From assembly GCF_902167145.1 (NCBI RefSeq), contig NC_050097.1, positions 169,290,923 to 169,354,922 on the forward strand: a stretch of DNA of 64,000 nt, written 5' to 3'. Every line of letters begins with the position of its first letter. The first letter of the stretch is position 1. Below the pieces are notes generated by a model. That model searched no databases and had not been told where the DNA came from. It saw only the letters and a program-made list of their open reading frames with translations. Both the position numbers and the translations under genes were made by a program. Shown in pieces: positions 34,404 through 44,570 of this stretch. Source of the DNA: Zea mays. Lineage: Eukaryota > Streptophyta > Magnoliopsida > Poales > Poaceae.

Positions 34404-35192
34404 ATGGCTCCCAAGCGGCGCGGAAACAAGGTGGTGGGCTCCGTGGTGAAGACCAAACTAGTGCAGGAGACCGTGGAGGTCATCGTCGCCGACGACGATG
34501 GGTTGCACGCGGAGAAGCAGCAGGTCCCGGAGGCTCTGGCCCTGGCGCACCCCACCGTGGACGTCTCTGGCTCCACGGTGGTGCATGTCGTCGAGGTCAC
34601 TGCCAAAAGAGGCCGTGGTGGTGGTGGTGGTGGTGGTGGTGGTGGCCGGCGCAACGAGGGGAAGCCGCCGCCGGAGGAGGATTCTGCAGCAGTACCCGTG
34701 CCGCAGAGCCAGGAGACGCAGGACCCCAACGAGGAGCTGGAGTTTGAGCTGGAGGACGAGGAGGAGAAGCAGCCGGAGACTCCGCGCGTGGCGTCGGAGA
34801 AGAGGAAGAAAGCAGCAACACCAACAAAGAAGACGAAGACGCAGCAGCCGCGGCGGCGGCGGCAGCGGCTGGGGCAGGCCAGCTCCGGAGGCGACGCCGG
34901 GATGGGCGGCGTGGGAGGGTACAGGCGGTACGTGTGGCGCGTGCTGAAGCAGGTGCACCCGGACCTGGGCGTGTCGGGGCACGCCATGCAGGTGCTGGAC
35001 ATGATGATGGCCGACATGTTCGAGCGCCTCGCGGAGGAGGCGGCGCGCCTGTCCAAGGCCACGGGCAGGGCGACGCTCACCTCCCGCGAGGTGCAGAGCG
35101 CCGTCAGGCTCGTGCTCCCCGGGGAGCTGGGCAGGCACGCCATCTCTGAGGGCACCAAAGCCATCTCCAAGTACATGTCCTATGCCGCCTAG
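34404..35192 (+). CDS. Long-tailed histone H2B variant (H2B.8/H2B.S-like)
   Basis: An intronless 262-residue ORF. The last 90 residues are a complete H2B histone fold (from YRRYVWRVLKQVHPD at residue 173, through TSREVQSAVRLVLPGELG, to EGTKAISKYMSYAA). Canonical H2B has a tail of about 30-50 residues. Here the 172-residue tail is disordered: a basic start (MAPKRRGNK), a Gly10 run encoded by a GGT microsatellite (about residues 71-80), an acidic block (NEELEFELEDEEEKQ) and a Lys/Arg-rich block before the fold. In length and layout it matches the angiosperm class that includes Arabidopsis HTB8, which is sperm- and seed-associated and linked to chromatin condensation. The fold has departures such as VSGHAMQVLDMMMADMFERL. 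The start is the first ATG (GGCATGGC context). A CACTA element lies 412 bp beyond the stop. Confidence 0.93.
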   Translation: MAPKRRGNKVVGSVVKTKLVQETVEVIVADDDGLHAEKQQVPEALALAHPTVDVSGSTVVHVVEVTAKRGRGGGGGGGGGGRRNEGKPPPEEDSAAVPVPQSQETQDPNEELEFELEDEEEKQPETPRVASEKRKKAATPTKKTKTQQPRRRRQRLGQASSGGDAGMGGVGGYRRYVWRVLKQVHPDLGVSGHAMQVLDMMMADMFERLAEEAARLSKATGRATLTSREVQSAVRLVLPGELGRHAISEGTKAISKYMSYAA

Positions 35193-35576
35193 GTAGCTAC
35201 CGTACATGTTTTCTGTACCTTGGAAGTAGTGCGTACTGCAGCTGATGTATTTTCATGCATGCCAACTAGACTAGCTAGTAGTTACTGTACGTATGTAGTT
35301 GATAGTGTAATCAGGCCGGGTAGCAGCTAGCTAGACCAACTTAATTAGCTAATGTAGTTTGATGTACCTGTCTGTCAGTCTGTGTATGTTTCGTTGTTTT
35401 AATCGACCAACTTGTTCCGTGTCCTTTTTGTTGTCTAGTTCTGTCTACTGTTCTGTTTGTCTGATTGGATCCATCAGCCCATCCATGTACCGCCTGGCTA
35501 GCTTATCAGGTATTGCAATCCAATTCAGGAACTCACCTCTATCTCCTTTTCTCAGCTTTTTCTGTAAACAGGATCC
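35193..35576 (+). other. 3' flank of the H2B variant gene
   Basis: Likely 3' UTR followed by unique sequence up to the CACTA insertion. CATGCATG at 35254-35261 is an RY palindrome downstream of the gene. No plant replication-dependent histone 3' signal is expected or seen. Confidence 0.5.
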
Positions 35577-35770
35577 GCACTTTTGCTACAAAACAAGTTA
35601 GATTCACTACAGTAAACTAACAAACATCCGACTGCCGCCTTATCTCCGACGGGTGTGTACGAGGCTGTCGGAGGCACTTTTGCTACAAAACAAGTTAGAT
35701 TCACTACAGTAAACTAACAAACATCCGACTGCCGCCTTATCTCCGACGGCTGTGTACGAGGCCGTCGGAG
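35577..35770. repeat. 97-bp tandem duplication spanning the CACTA left end and its flank
   Basis: 35577-35673 and 35674-35770 are the same 97 bp with about two differences. Each unit contains 28 bp of flanking DNA (GCACTTTTGCTACAAAACAA...GATT) and the first 69 bp of the element beginning CACTACAGTAAAC. The element therefore has two possible left termini, 35605 and 35702, each preceded by ATT. Confidence 0.93.
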
Positions 35771-36387
35771 ATAAGGTTATGTCAGACAGCCACAACAGGC
35801 GCTCGGAAATAGTGCTTATCTCCGACGGCCTCGTACACAGCCGTCGGAGATAAGGCGTTTTAACGCGGATCCAACCCGCGCGCCGTTTCATTTTCACCCG
35901 CGCGCCGTCCGTTTCTCTGCCCGTGCGTCGCCGCCGCCCACAGACCCGTCGCCGCCACGCCCGTCGTCGACGGCTGCCGCCCCGTGCTCCGGCCGCCGGC
36001 CCGTGCGCCCGTCGCCGGCGGCTCCCCACGCCCGCTAAGTGAGTATCCTTAACAATATTGTTTATTAGAATTGTATGCATCTATTAATGTATTTGATTAG
36101 AATTGTATGTATGAATGCATTTGAAATTTGATTACGTAATTAAATTAGCTTGTTTTAGTTTATTTAGTGGTGCTTTAGATAATTTAAATTTTTAATTTCC
36201 GAGGGTAATTATTATGCCCTCGGAAATAAGGTCATTTTATATGATTTGTCATCCATACCAATGTTATTTCGTATGTAATATTGTATTGTGGTTTATTAGT
36301 TTAATTATTTAATAATGCACGATGATTATAGTTAATCATAGTGTATCGTAGTGTGAACAAACGAAACCTAGGCGTCACCCGTTTGGG

Positions 36388-36643
36388 CCCAACACACCTT
36401 ACAAGCGACGCATGTGAGGTATGTTGGGCCAGAATTGTCCCTTTATTGGACAGCCTCGGGGTGACCGACAGAGTCCGTGTTTATGACAAAAGTATGTGCT
36501 CCTGCTTAGTTTCGGCAGCATAACCTCTCTGTTCTCCAATTGCACCATTTTTAGGCGTGCGATTGGAGAACAGCGGGGTTATGCTGCCGAAATTTCGCAC
36601 GACCACATGTCTTGTCATAAACACGGCCTCGTCGGTCACTCAT
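36388..36643. repeat. Two adjacent hairpins upstream of the transposase gene
   Basis: 36388-36432 pairs GGGCCCAACACACCTTACA with TGTGAGGTATGTTGGGCC around an 8-base loop. About 36459-36643 forms a larger imperfect hairpin: GTTTATGACAAAAGTATGTG, TTTCGGCAGCATAACC and TGTTCTCCAATTGCA pair with their complements around a loop near 36547. Both lie 110-370 bp before the TNPD-like ATG. Confidence 0.8.
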
Positions 36644-36753
36644 GGGTGGGTTTAGGACATATCCTTTCCTACAGATGTAGGGGCGTGATTTCTTCGTAAA
36701 AACGGATGGTCCGTGCATTACTTATCTAATTAAGTTAACGTCTCGTATCTAGT

Positions 36754-37451
36754 ATGGAGGAGAATCGTCGATGGATGTATGAAGGTTGGAAGAAAAGAGG
36801 TGCTCTATCAAGTGAGTGGGTTGCCAAGACTGATGTTTTTCTCGACCATGCTTTTGCTCGGTCAGAGACTGGAACCGATGTTAGGTGCCCTTGTAGCAAG
36901 TGTCGGAACATTAATTTCCTCGACAGGAGGACTATGTCGATACATATTTGTAAGAACGGTTATATGTCAGGCTATGAGGTGTGGGTGCACCACGGTGAGG
37001 ACCCACCTCCTCGTATTGTATCGGAAGTTCAGTCACATGAAGAGGAGGACTACGATAGGATGGAAGAGATGCTTGACGATGTACGCCATGAGCTTCTAAC
37101 CGTCGATTCGGAGAACCCCGGTCAACCCACCGAGTTTGAGGATCCAGCTACACCTGAGGTTCAGAAGTTCTTCGAGCTCCTTAAAGCTGCCGAAGAGCCG
37201 TTGCATGAGCACACAAAAGTGACCGTCCTTGTATTTGTGACTCGACTTATGGCTATTAAGTCTAAGTTTACATTCTCAAACAACTGTTACAAGGAACTTT
37301 TGAACTTGATCAGTGATGTACTTCCGGAGAATCACAAGATGCCAAAGGACATGTATCAGTCTAAAAAGCTGTTATCTGGCCTCGGTATGGACTACGAAAA
37401 AATCGATGTCTGTGAAAATAATTGTATGCTTTTCTGGAAGGAGACCGCAGG
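36754..37451 (+). pseudogene. CACTA TNPD-like transposase, exon part 1 (before the copia insertion)
   Basis: The reading begins at ATG 36754 and runs 232 codons to the copia insertion at 37451/37452. It starts with a transposase-associated domain (residues about 5-75: WMYEGWKKRGALSSEWVAK, then RCPCSKCRN with a C-x-C-x2-C pattern, and HICKNGYMSGYEVWVHHGE). The start of the tnp2 transposase domain follows (KMPKDMYQSKKLLSGLGMDY, ENNCMLFW). The frame continues exactly at 46180 after removal of the element and one GCAGG copy (ETAG + EKKCTVCGER). TNPD binds element ends and catalyses excision in En/Spm-type systems. The insertion breaks the gene in this copy. Confidence 0.92.
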
Positions 37452-39096
37452 TGAAGGTCGCCTAGAGGGGGGGTGAATAGGCGGAACCTGAAAATTAAAA
37501 CTTTATCCCCCAACTAGATCCCTTGATTAGTGGTTAGAACAAGATATACAAATATCGGAGAATAGAAACTAAGTTCTTGCTTGAAAAGAGTATTGCTAAA
37601 TAATGCGGAAGTGATAAATCAATACAACTAGTAAGTTATAGAATAACAAAGCAAGAAGCCTTAGATGAGAAGAGCACTAGGACAAGTTCTTTCTTGCAAC
37701 GTGTTGCTTCACTAAATGGAAATTTAACTTGAAGCAAAACTGAATGATATTAGCAAATAAAGGTGCAAGAAAACTTAGAGCAAGGGAAAACAAACAAATC
37801 ACAAGTAATAAAAACAATGGACACGGGTGATTTGTTTTACCGAGGTTCGGCCCTCGAAGGCCTAGTCCCCGTTGAGGAGTCCACTTAAGGACGGGTCTTT
37901 TTCAACCCTTTCCCTCTCTCCCCCGATCACACAAGGATCGGTGAGCTCTTCTTCTTCTCAAGGATCACTCTTGATCCCACAAGGACCACCACAATCTTTG
38001 GTGTCTCTTGCTAGCTTTTACAGGCATCCAAAACTTTGGAGGAAGTTCGATGGGAGTCAATACTCCACGCACAAATGAACACAAAGATGTAGCACACACT
38101 ATCTCTCAATGAATCTCACAAGGCGCTAGGGCTAAACTCAATTGAGTAGCTCTCAATTGCTTGCTCTCTCTTTTGTGGCACTTGTGTTGGTTGTAGTGGA
38201 CTAAATCTTGTGTATAGGATGGATCAATGAATATATGTGGTTGGGAGGGCTTGAGTATGTCAACTAGATGACTTGGAATGTTGCTTGGGCTCCCACACCT
38301 TGAAGTGGCCGGTTGGGGTGGTATTTATAGCCACCATCCAAATTTGTAGCCGTTGGAGAAGCTGCTGGCGATGGGCGCACCGGACAGTCCGGTGCACCAG
38401 CCACGTCATCCTATCCGTTGAGATTGGAGCTGGTCGACCGTTGGAGGCTTTGTCCTCATGTGGCACCGGACAGTCCGGTGCAGCACCGGACAGTCCGGTG
38501 CCCCTCTGACTTCTGCTCTGACATTCTGAATTCAACTGTACACTTTGCAGAGTCGACCGTTGCGCGCAGATGACCGTTGCTCCGCTGGTACACCGGACAG
38601 TCCGGTGTACACCGGACAGTCCGGTGAATTTTAGCGGAGCGACCTCCCACTTTCCCGAAGCTGGCCAGTTCAGAGTCGCTTCACTCTGGAGCATCGGACA
38701 CTGTCCGGTGGTGCACCGGACAGTCCGGTGAATTATAGTGGGCTGCGCCTGAGAAACCCGAAGGTGAAGAGTTTGAAGGCAATCCTCCCTGGTGCACCGG
38801 ACACGGTCCGGTGGTGCACCGGACACTGTCCGGTGGCACACCGGACAGTCCGGTGGTGCACCGGACACTGTCCGGTGGCACACCGGACAGTCCGGTGCGC
38901 CATACCAGGGAGCACTTCGGTTTCTCTTTGCTCCTTTCTTTTGAACCTTGTCTTGTTCTTTTTATTGGTTTTGAGTTGAATCTTTGGCACCTGTAGAACA
39001 TGTAATCTAGAGCAAACTAATTAGTCCAATTGTTTGTGTTGGACATTCAACCACCAAAATCATTTAGGAAAAGGTTTAAAGCCTATTTCCCTTTCA
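37452..39096 (-). repeat. 3' LTR of the pol-less copia element (1645 bp)
   Basis: Near-identical to 44571-46174. 38378-38897 holds twelve copies or variants of CACCGGACAGTCCGGTG. Reading these repeats gives fake ORFs rich in HRTVRC and GLSGAP. Confidence 0.95.
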
Positions 39097-39110
39097 ATCT
39101 CCCCCTTTTT
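39097..39110 (-). other. Polypurine tract of the pol-less copia element
   Basis: The minus strand reads AAAAAGGGGGAGAT directly before the 3' LTR start TGAAAGGG. Confidence 0.85.
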
Positions 39111-42100
39111 GGTGATTGATGCCAACACAAACCAAAGCAAATATATAAGAGAATAATTGAACTAGTTTGCATAGGATAGGTGCAAAGATTGCTTGGAATT
39201 AAACCAATATTCATTTCATAAAATATGCATGGATGCTTTTCTTTGTTTTTAACATTTTGGACCATGCTTGCACCTCAAGTTTTGTTTTTGCAAATGTTTT
39301 GGAAATTCTTTTTCAAAGTCTTTTGTAAATAGTCAAAGGTAAATGAATCATAAGATTTGGAAATTTCTCCCCCTGTTTCAAATGCTTTTCCTTTGACTAA
39401 ACAAAACTCCCCCTAGATTAAATCCTCCTCTTAGAGTTCAAGAGGGTTTTAAGATATTGATTTTTGAAATACTACTTTCTCCCCCTTTTGAACACAATAA
39501 GATACCAATTTGAAATTTTCAATTGAACTCATTTTAAAATTAGGGTGGTGGTGCGGTCCTTTTGCTTTGGGCTAATACTCTCTCCCCCTTTGGCATGAAT
39601 CGCCAAAAACGGAGTCATCAGAGCCCATTCTATAAGTTGTCTCCCCCTTTGGTAAATAATATATGAGTGAAAGATTATACCAATGTGGAGAGATAGTATG
39701 GAGTGATGGCGAAGGGTAGATAATACCAATAGAGTTGAGTGGAAGCCTTGTCTTCGCCGAAGACTCCATTTCCCTTTCAATCTACGACTTAGCATAGTAA
39801 TATACTTGGAAACATATTAGTCGTAGTCATGGTACGGGAATAATAGGATATATGCATTTGTACCAAAATGAAAGAGATATGATCAAGAGATATGTCAATT
39901 AAGCATGATCATAGTTCTATATAATATAGATTTCTCCCCCTAAATATGTGCCTTGAGAGGAATACATATTTTGGCCTTAAATGCCAAGTGCACATAATTA
40001 GGTTAATGAGAACAAGTCTATATCATAGAGAAAGTGAAGTGCATTGTGTCATAGTATATGTGTGATGCTCAAGACAGTTTATGCACTTATGAAAGCATGT
40101 TGCAAACATTTTAAGCATTTTCCTTTAAAGATTTCAAAGAGACTTAAGGACCATCCACCTTTGGAACAAAGGTAGCTTATCCTCGTTACAAGGTTAAGCT
40201 TTAAGCTCTTTGACAATAGAACCACTTCATCTAGTTTTAGCAAAGATGCAATAATGCATGAGTGAAATTTTAAGAGGTTAAACTAGGTATGAAGCAGGGA
40301 TAAATGCAAAGGACATGCTTTCTCTTCCTTTTATACAAGATATGCAAAGAGTGTATATAAGAGGAAGATTTTAGGTACATATGTAAATGATAGAAATAAG
40401 TTTTACCCGTTTTGTACCTTTACTTGTAGACGCTCTCTTCATTGTGCTTTCGTCCTTAGTCTTGTTTGCTTAAGACCTATGCTCAATGACAATGTGTGAA
40501 AATATTTTGCACAAGAGAGAGTTCTTACAACTAGTGATCCTTTTCTAAGTCATGGTTAACATATATTAAGTGGATCACAAATTGTATAAATGAATCATGA
40601 ATTCTCCTTTTAACTTAGTGCATATCAAGAGAGGTATCGATTGGAGAGAATATGAGGCACTAAGTGTCATTTCATGTTATTCTATGATCAAACAAACAAT
40701 GGATGCGATCAAGAGAGTAACATATTGGAATAGGAATTAAACTTAAAATAGGAGAATCCAATAAGCATGCTACTTTAGTAATGAGAGCAATAATCCTTGA
40801 TAAAAGCAACATTATTTTAACAAGATGGATTGATGTGTAGTAGCATACTTCATGAGAAACACTATTCTCATGCAAGAGACTATATGAAATTACTAAGATA
40901 AAGCAATAGTCTCAACATAATCAAAATATAAGAATGAACTCCCCCTAGAGATATGCATCAAGAAATTGAAAGAATTGATTTTGATGCATTCACCTTTAAA
41001 GACACAAAGGGAGACCCATTACACACCTTGATCGAGGCTTATAAAATTTGCAATAATCAACTTAAGCCTGGTAATTCCATAATGAAAAGGATTTGGAATG
41101 CTTACAACCACACCATCGATTGTTGTGAAGACCTTATTGTCCTTGATGTTCTTCCTTTTTCATTTGAGTGTCCTCCCTTTGTAGTTGTCTCTTTTTCCTT
41201 CCAAGCTTATTGAAAATACTCAAGAGAGATGTTAATAGCGCAAGGGAGTATATGGTGAAAGATGATTACTTTAGATAATTAACATACATGATTCATCATC
41301 CACAAATCACACAGACATGAAGTAAGATCCTTAACATTTGTGCTTATTACTAAAAAGGAATATGCACTATTTAACTATTTGATCAAACATAGGATTTTGC
41401 TTGTTCATATTGAATTTTATTAATTATTACTTAAAAGCAAGTCAATATGAGAACATTTATAGCAAAGGTATGAAATAGATTCTAATGGATAAGTGCATTT
41501 ATGAGAATGTGATTGAATGCACATCAAGACAAATTTAGTCCTCCAAAGAATCTATTCTTCAAGAATGATAATTTAGAGAGAATAACCATTGAAAGGAACT
41601 ATATTAAAGAGATGAGTTCCCATACCTTTGCTTTTATCTTTCTTCCTTTTTGGTGAAGAGTACCCTTTGAGGCTTGTGGTTTTAACCTTGCACTTACTCT
41701 CTTGTAGATTTTCATAAGTAGACTCAAGAGAAATGTTAAAAGCAGCACAAGCACTAGTTTCCCTCTTTGTAATCATTTTGATAAGGAATGAAAAGTGGAT
41801 TACTAAAGCATGGAAACTTTATAATATGAACTAGATTATTCCAATAAGTATGCTAAGTTTTAACTCATAAAACAAGCATGGTTAAATTCTTGATACTATG
41901 GGAATAAATCTAATTCATAACATGGAGAGCGATAAATGAAGAAGAATCATATCCAATTTAAGCAATAAAACATACAACATAAATTATTGGATTGATTTTT
42001 CTTGACATGATAAATTACGCATCCCCAAAGAGAAATTTATTCCTATAAGTGAGACTACTTAAATTACTTAGATAAAAACATTAGTCTCACTTTTCTAGCT

Positions 42101-42661
42101 ATAGAGAGAATTTTCCTTTTCTAAGTGTCCTAAGTATTTGAATTCCTTACATGACACTTTATTCTTTTAAGAATATGAAATATCTCTCTATATCTAGAAC
42201 AAGGCAATAATAGAATAAATAGTGTAAACCTTGCCATGGGAAATAGCAACAATTTTAAAGCATGTAGATTGTCATAATATAAGAATGAAGAATATGCAAT
42301 CTACCATATGGGAGGAATTTCTTCAAAGAGTGGTGACAAATATCTTAAGTGCTTCCTTTTTCTATGTGACTACACAAGACACATGAGAAATGATAAGTTA
42401 AGACACTTGCACTTAAAAGCATAGATGTTACCATCCTTTGGCATTCCTCCATATTGTAGGCTTTGACTTTTCGGCATAGGATAATTCTTTATTTCCTACA
42501 ACATCAACAACTTCCCTCGAGATGATATGAGTTTAAGGTATAATAAATTTAAAATAACCTTGGGTCAATCTTGGATATCGGTAGCTTGAGTCAACAAAAA
42601 TTGAATTGACTCTCTTAAGCACCCCAAGGCTTCATACCAACTCCTTCTCCTACAAAGCTTG
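39111..42661. other. Non-coding internal region of the pol-less copia element
   Basis: About 3.5 kb of AT-rich sequence with no ORF over 90 codons on either strand and no pol motif. Several CTCCCCCTTTTGG and CTCCCCCTAGA-like blocks (39108-39650, 39940, 40940) read as purine tracts on the element's coding strand and look like extra polypurine tracts. An ACTCCCCCTAGAGATATGCATC block near 40937 precedes a fragment (40953-41213) that resembles a piece of coding sequence but lacks a recognisable domain. Confidence 0.6.
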
Positions 42662-44521
42662 TCAAGCACATTTTGGTACCCATCGCTTGATGGGTCCATC
42701 ACGGTTAGTCAACAAAGATCTAGGAACCCAAAAGTCCTTTGTGTTAGCATTAGGTAAACTCATTACCTTTCTAGCACAAGTTGCAATTTTGGGTTGCCTA
42801 GTTATATGAGAATTAATTGACAAGTTAGGAGTGGAATTGTTACCAATGGGACAATCCTTGCATTGATGTCCCTTCTTTCGGCATGTGTAGCATAGGCGTT
42901 TTTCAAGTTTTGAAGCTTTCTTCTTTCCTTGCTTGTTGTTTGCTACATGGTTAGTAAAAACTTTCTTTTCTAACCTTATGCCTTTTTGTTTTAAATGGGG
43001 ACAAGATCTAAGCAAGTGTCCCTTTTTGGAGTATTTAAAACAAAGTCTATCATCCTTGTTAATAATCAAGCCATTTTTAATGTAGGGACATGACCTAATC
43101 AAGTGCCCCTCTTCAAAGCATTCACTACACCTCTTAATGTGAAGTGTGGCTTGATCATTACCTTGGATGTTACCTTTTGTGGAGGCGTGGTTGAGGCTTT
43201 TGGAGGAGGTGTTGAATTTCTTCTTTTGTTTCTTCCTCTTGGCATTCCTCAAATCCTTGACACTTTCTTCAAGGGATGTAGTGCATGCCACGGTTGTTCC
43301 CGTCTCAAGCTTCTTCACCATGTGATCACGGTTATCTTGAGAAGGTTGAGCAATGCACTTCCCTTTTTGTTGTGTCAAGCTCATTTTTAGCCTCTCATTT
43401 TCTTCCTTGAGCTTTTGATATGTATCATCATTTGTTCCTGCAAGTTCTAGCTCAAAAGAAGATTTGCTTGTCGACGGACAACAAGCATTAGCACATGGTA
43501 ATATAGTATCAATTTGAATACATGTGCACAAGTGAGGTTGTTGGGATTTTAAATTTTCTATCACAACCTCATGAGTAATGTTTAATATGATATGATCATC
43601 TCTAAGATTTTCATGAGAGCATAGGAGCATATCATATTTTTCTTGAAAAGCTAGATCTTCAATTTTTAGCTTTTCTACTTGGTCCTTAAGCAAGGTATTC
43701 TTATTTACTAATTGAGCGATACAATGTAAAGCGTTATCTTGCTCAATTGAAATAGTTTCATACCTTTGGACCAAATCAACATGAGAGCACTTTAGCTCCT
43801 CATGTTCTTTAGTCAACTCGTCAAAGCATTGCATCTTCATGGAGAGAATACTTTCTAGCCTTTGACGAGCTTCGCCTTGCTCTCTCGCTCTTTCTAGAAG
43901 TTTGAGCATGACCGCCTTATCTTCATGGCTTAGGCGAGCGTAGAGTTGCACAAAGCTTCTTTCTTCCTCCTCATCCTTATTTGTGCTTCCGCTATCATTT
44001 TCATTAGCCACACAACATATGTGGGAATCGAAATGGGAAGACAAACCTCTTGGAGAGGTGGATTCATCGTTTGATCTCCTCCGTTCATTTTCTTCTTCTT
44101 CCTTGCATGGGTTAGTATCACAAATACCAGTAGAAGCACAAAATGAACTATCATGTTTAGACTTATTAAATTTACTTTTAATTCTAGTCCAAATATCATG
44201 CACATCACAAATGGGTTTGTCATATTTTATTATGAAGGCATGATAATCTTCTTTGCTGAGGGATTTACTTAAGATGTCATAAGCTAGATAGTTTAAGCGT
44301 ATACATCTTAAATCTTTTTCGGAGGCATTTTCCCTAGCATAGTTAGGAGGAATAATACTCTTGTCTAAAATTTGTTCTAATTGTGGGTCTACCGCTCTAA
44401 AAGCATTTATCACTCTAGTAGACCATGAATCATAATTAGAACAATCCGAAAGTAATATCTCAAGAGTTACCTCCTTGTTCTCCTGGGTCTTCTTGTTCTT
44501 TTGGGATTTTCTACGAGCCAT
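42662..44521 (-). CDS. Gag protein of the pol-less copia element, three zinc knuckles
   Basis: A 619-codon ORF from ATG 44521. An N-terminal UBN2-like gag segment (SDCSNYDSWSTRVINAFRAV, LSKSLSKEDYHAFIIKYDKP, VHDIWTRIKSKF) is followed by a serine/acidic region, a long coiled coil (about residues 195-330, rich in HEELKCSHVDL-type repeats) and three CCHC motifs: CSECFEEGHLIRSC, CFKYSKKGHLLRSC and CYTCRKKGHQCKDC. The middle knuckle has Tyr in place of the second Cys, so it probably cannot bind zinc. The protein ends WVPRSLLTNRDGPIKRWVPKCA, the point where pol would normally follow. It would form particles; with no pol the element depends on relatives. Confidence 0.9.
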   Translation of the reverse strand: MARRKSQKNKKTQENKEVTLEILLSDCSNYDSWSTRVINAFRAVDPQLEQILDKSIIPPNYARENASEKDLRCIRLNYLAYDILSKSLSKEDYHAFIIKYDKPICDVHDIWTRIKSKFNKSKHDSSFCASTGICDTNPCKEEEENERRRSNDESTSPRGLSSHFDSHICCVANENDSGSTNKDEEEERSFVQLYARLSHEDKAVMLKLLERAREQGEARQRLESILSMKMQCFDELTKEHEELKCSHVDLVQRYETISIEQDNALHCIAQLVNKNTLLKDQVEKLKIEDLAFQEKYDMLLCSHENLRDDHIILNITHEVVIENLKSQQPHLCTCIQIDTILPCANACCPSTSKSSFELELAGTNDDTYQKLKEENERLKMSLTQQKGKCIAQPSQDNRDHMVKKLETGTTVACTTSLEESVKDLRNAKRKKQKKKFNTSSKSLNHASTKGNIQGNDQATLHIKRCSECFEEGHLIRSCPYIKNGLIINKDDRLCFKYSKKGHLLRSCPHLKQKGIRLEKKVFTNHVANNKQGKKKASKLEKRLCYTCRKKGHQCKDCPIGNNSTPNLSINSHITRQPKIATCARKVMSLPNANTKDFWVPRSLLTNRDGPIKRWVPKCA

Positions 44522-44557
44522 CACTTCGAGTTGTTAGACTCAAGATGAAGTGCCTAG

Positions 44558-44570
44558 CTCTGATACCAAT
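44558..44570 (-). other. Primer binding site of the pol-less copia element
   Basis: The minus strand reads ATTGGTATCAGAGC adjoining the 5' LTR, matching initiator tRNA-Met. Confidence 0.9.

Noticed and set aside
34458..35207. Long ORFs opposite or out of frame with the H2B gene (up to 361 codons)
   Set aside because: Shadow frames of a GC-rich gene; low-complexity Ser/Leu/Arg runs and no domain, while the plus-strand frame has a complete histone fold.
35640..36080. 146-codon minus-strand ORF at the left end of the CACTA element
   Set aside because: Made of subterminal repeats and a GC-rich leader; no similarity to a protein and interrupted in layout by the tandem duplication.
38378..38897. 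Regularly spaced palindromic repeats resembling a CRISPR array
   Set aside because: The 17-bp units have irregular spacing with no unique spacers, lie inside the LTR of a plant retrotransposon, and occur again in its other LTR and in another copia LTR.
38260..39001. ORFs of 60-207 codons on both strands full of HRTVRC and GLSGAP
   Set aside because: They are translations of the LTR palindromes; the same words appear in every frame and the frames differ between the two LTRs.
40953..41213. 86-codon ORF in the copia internal region as a pol remnant
   Set aside because: No protease, integrase, RT or RNase H motif, and on the strand opposite to the element; at best a captured fragment.
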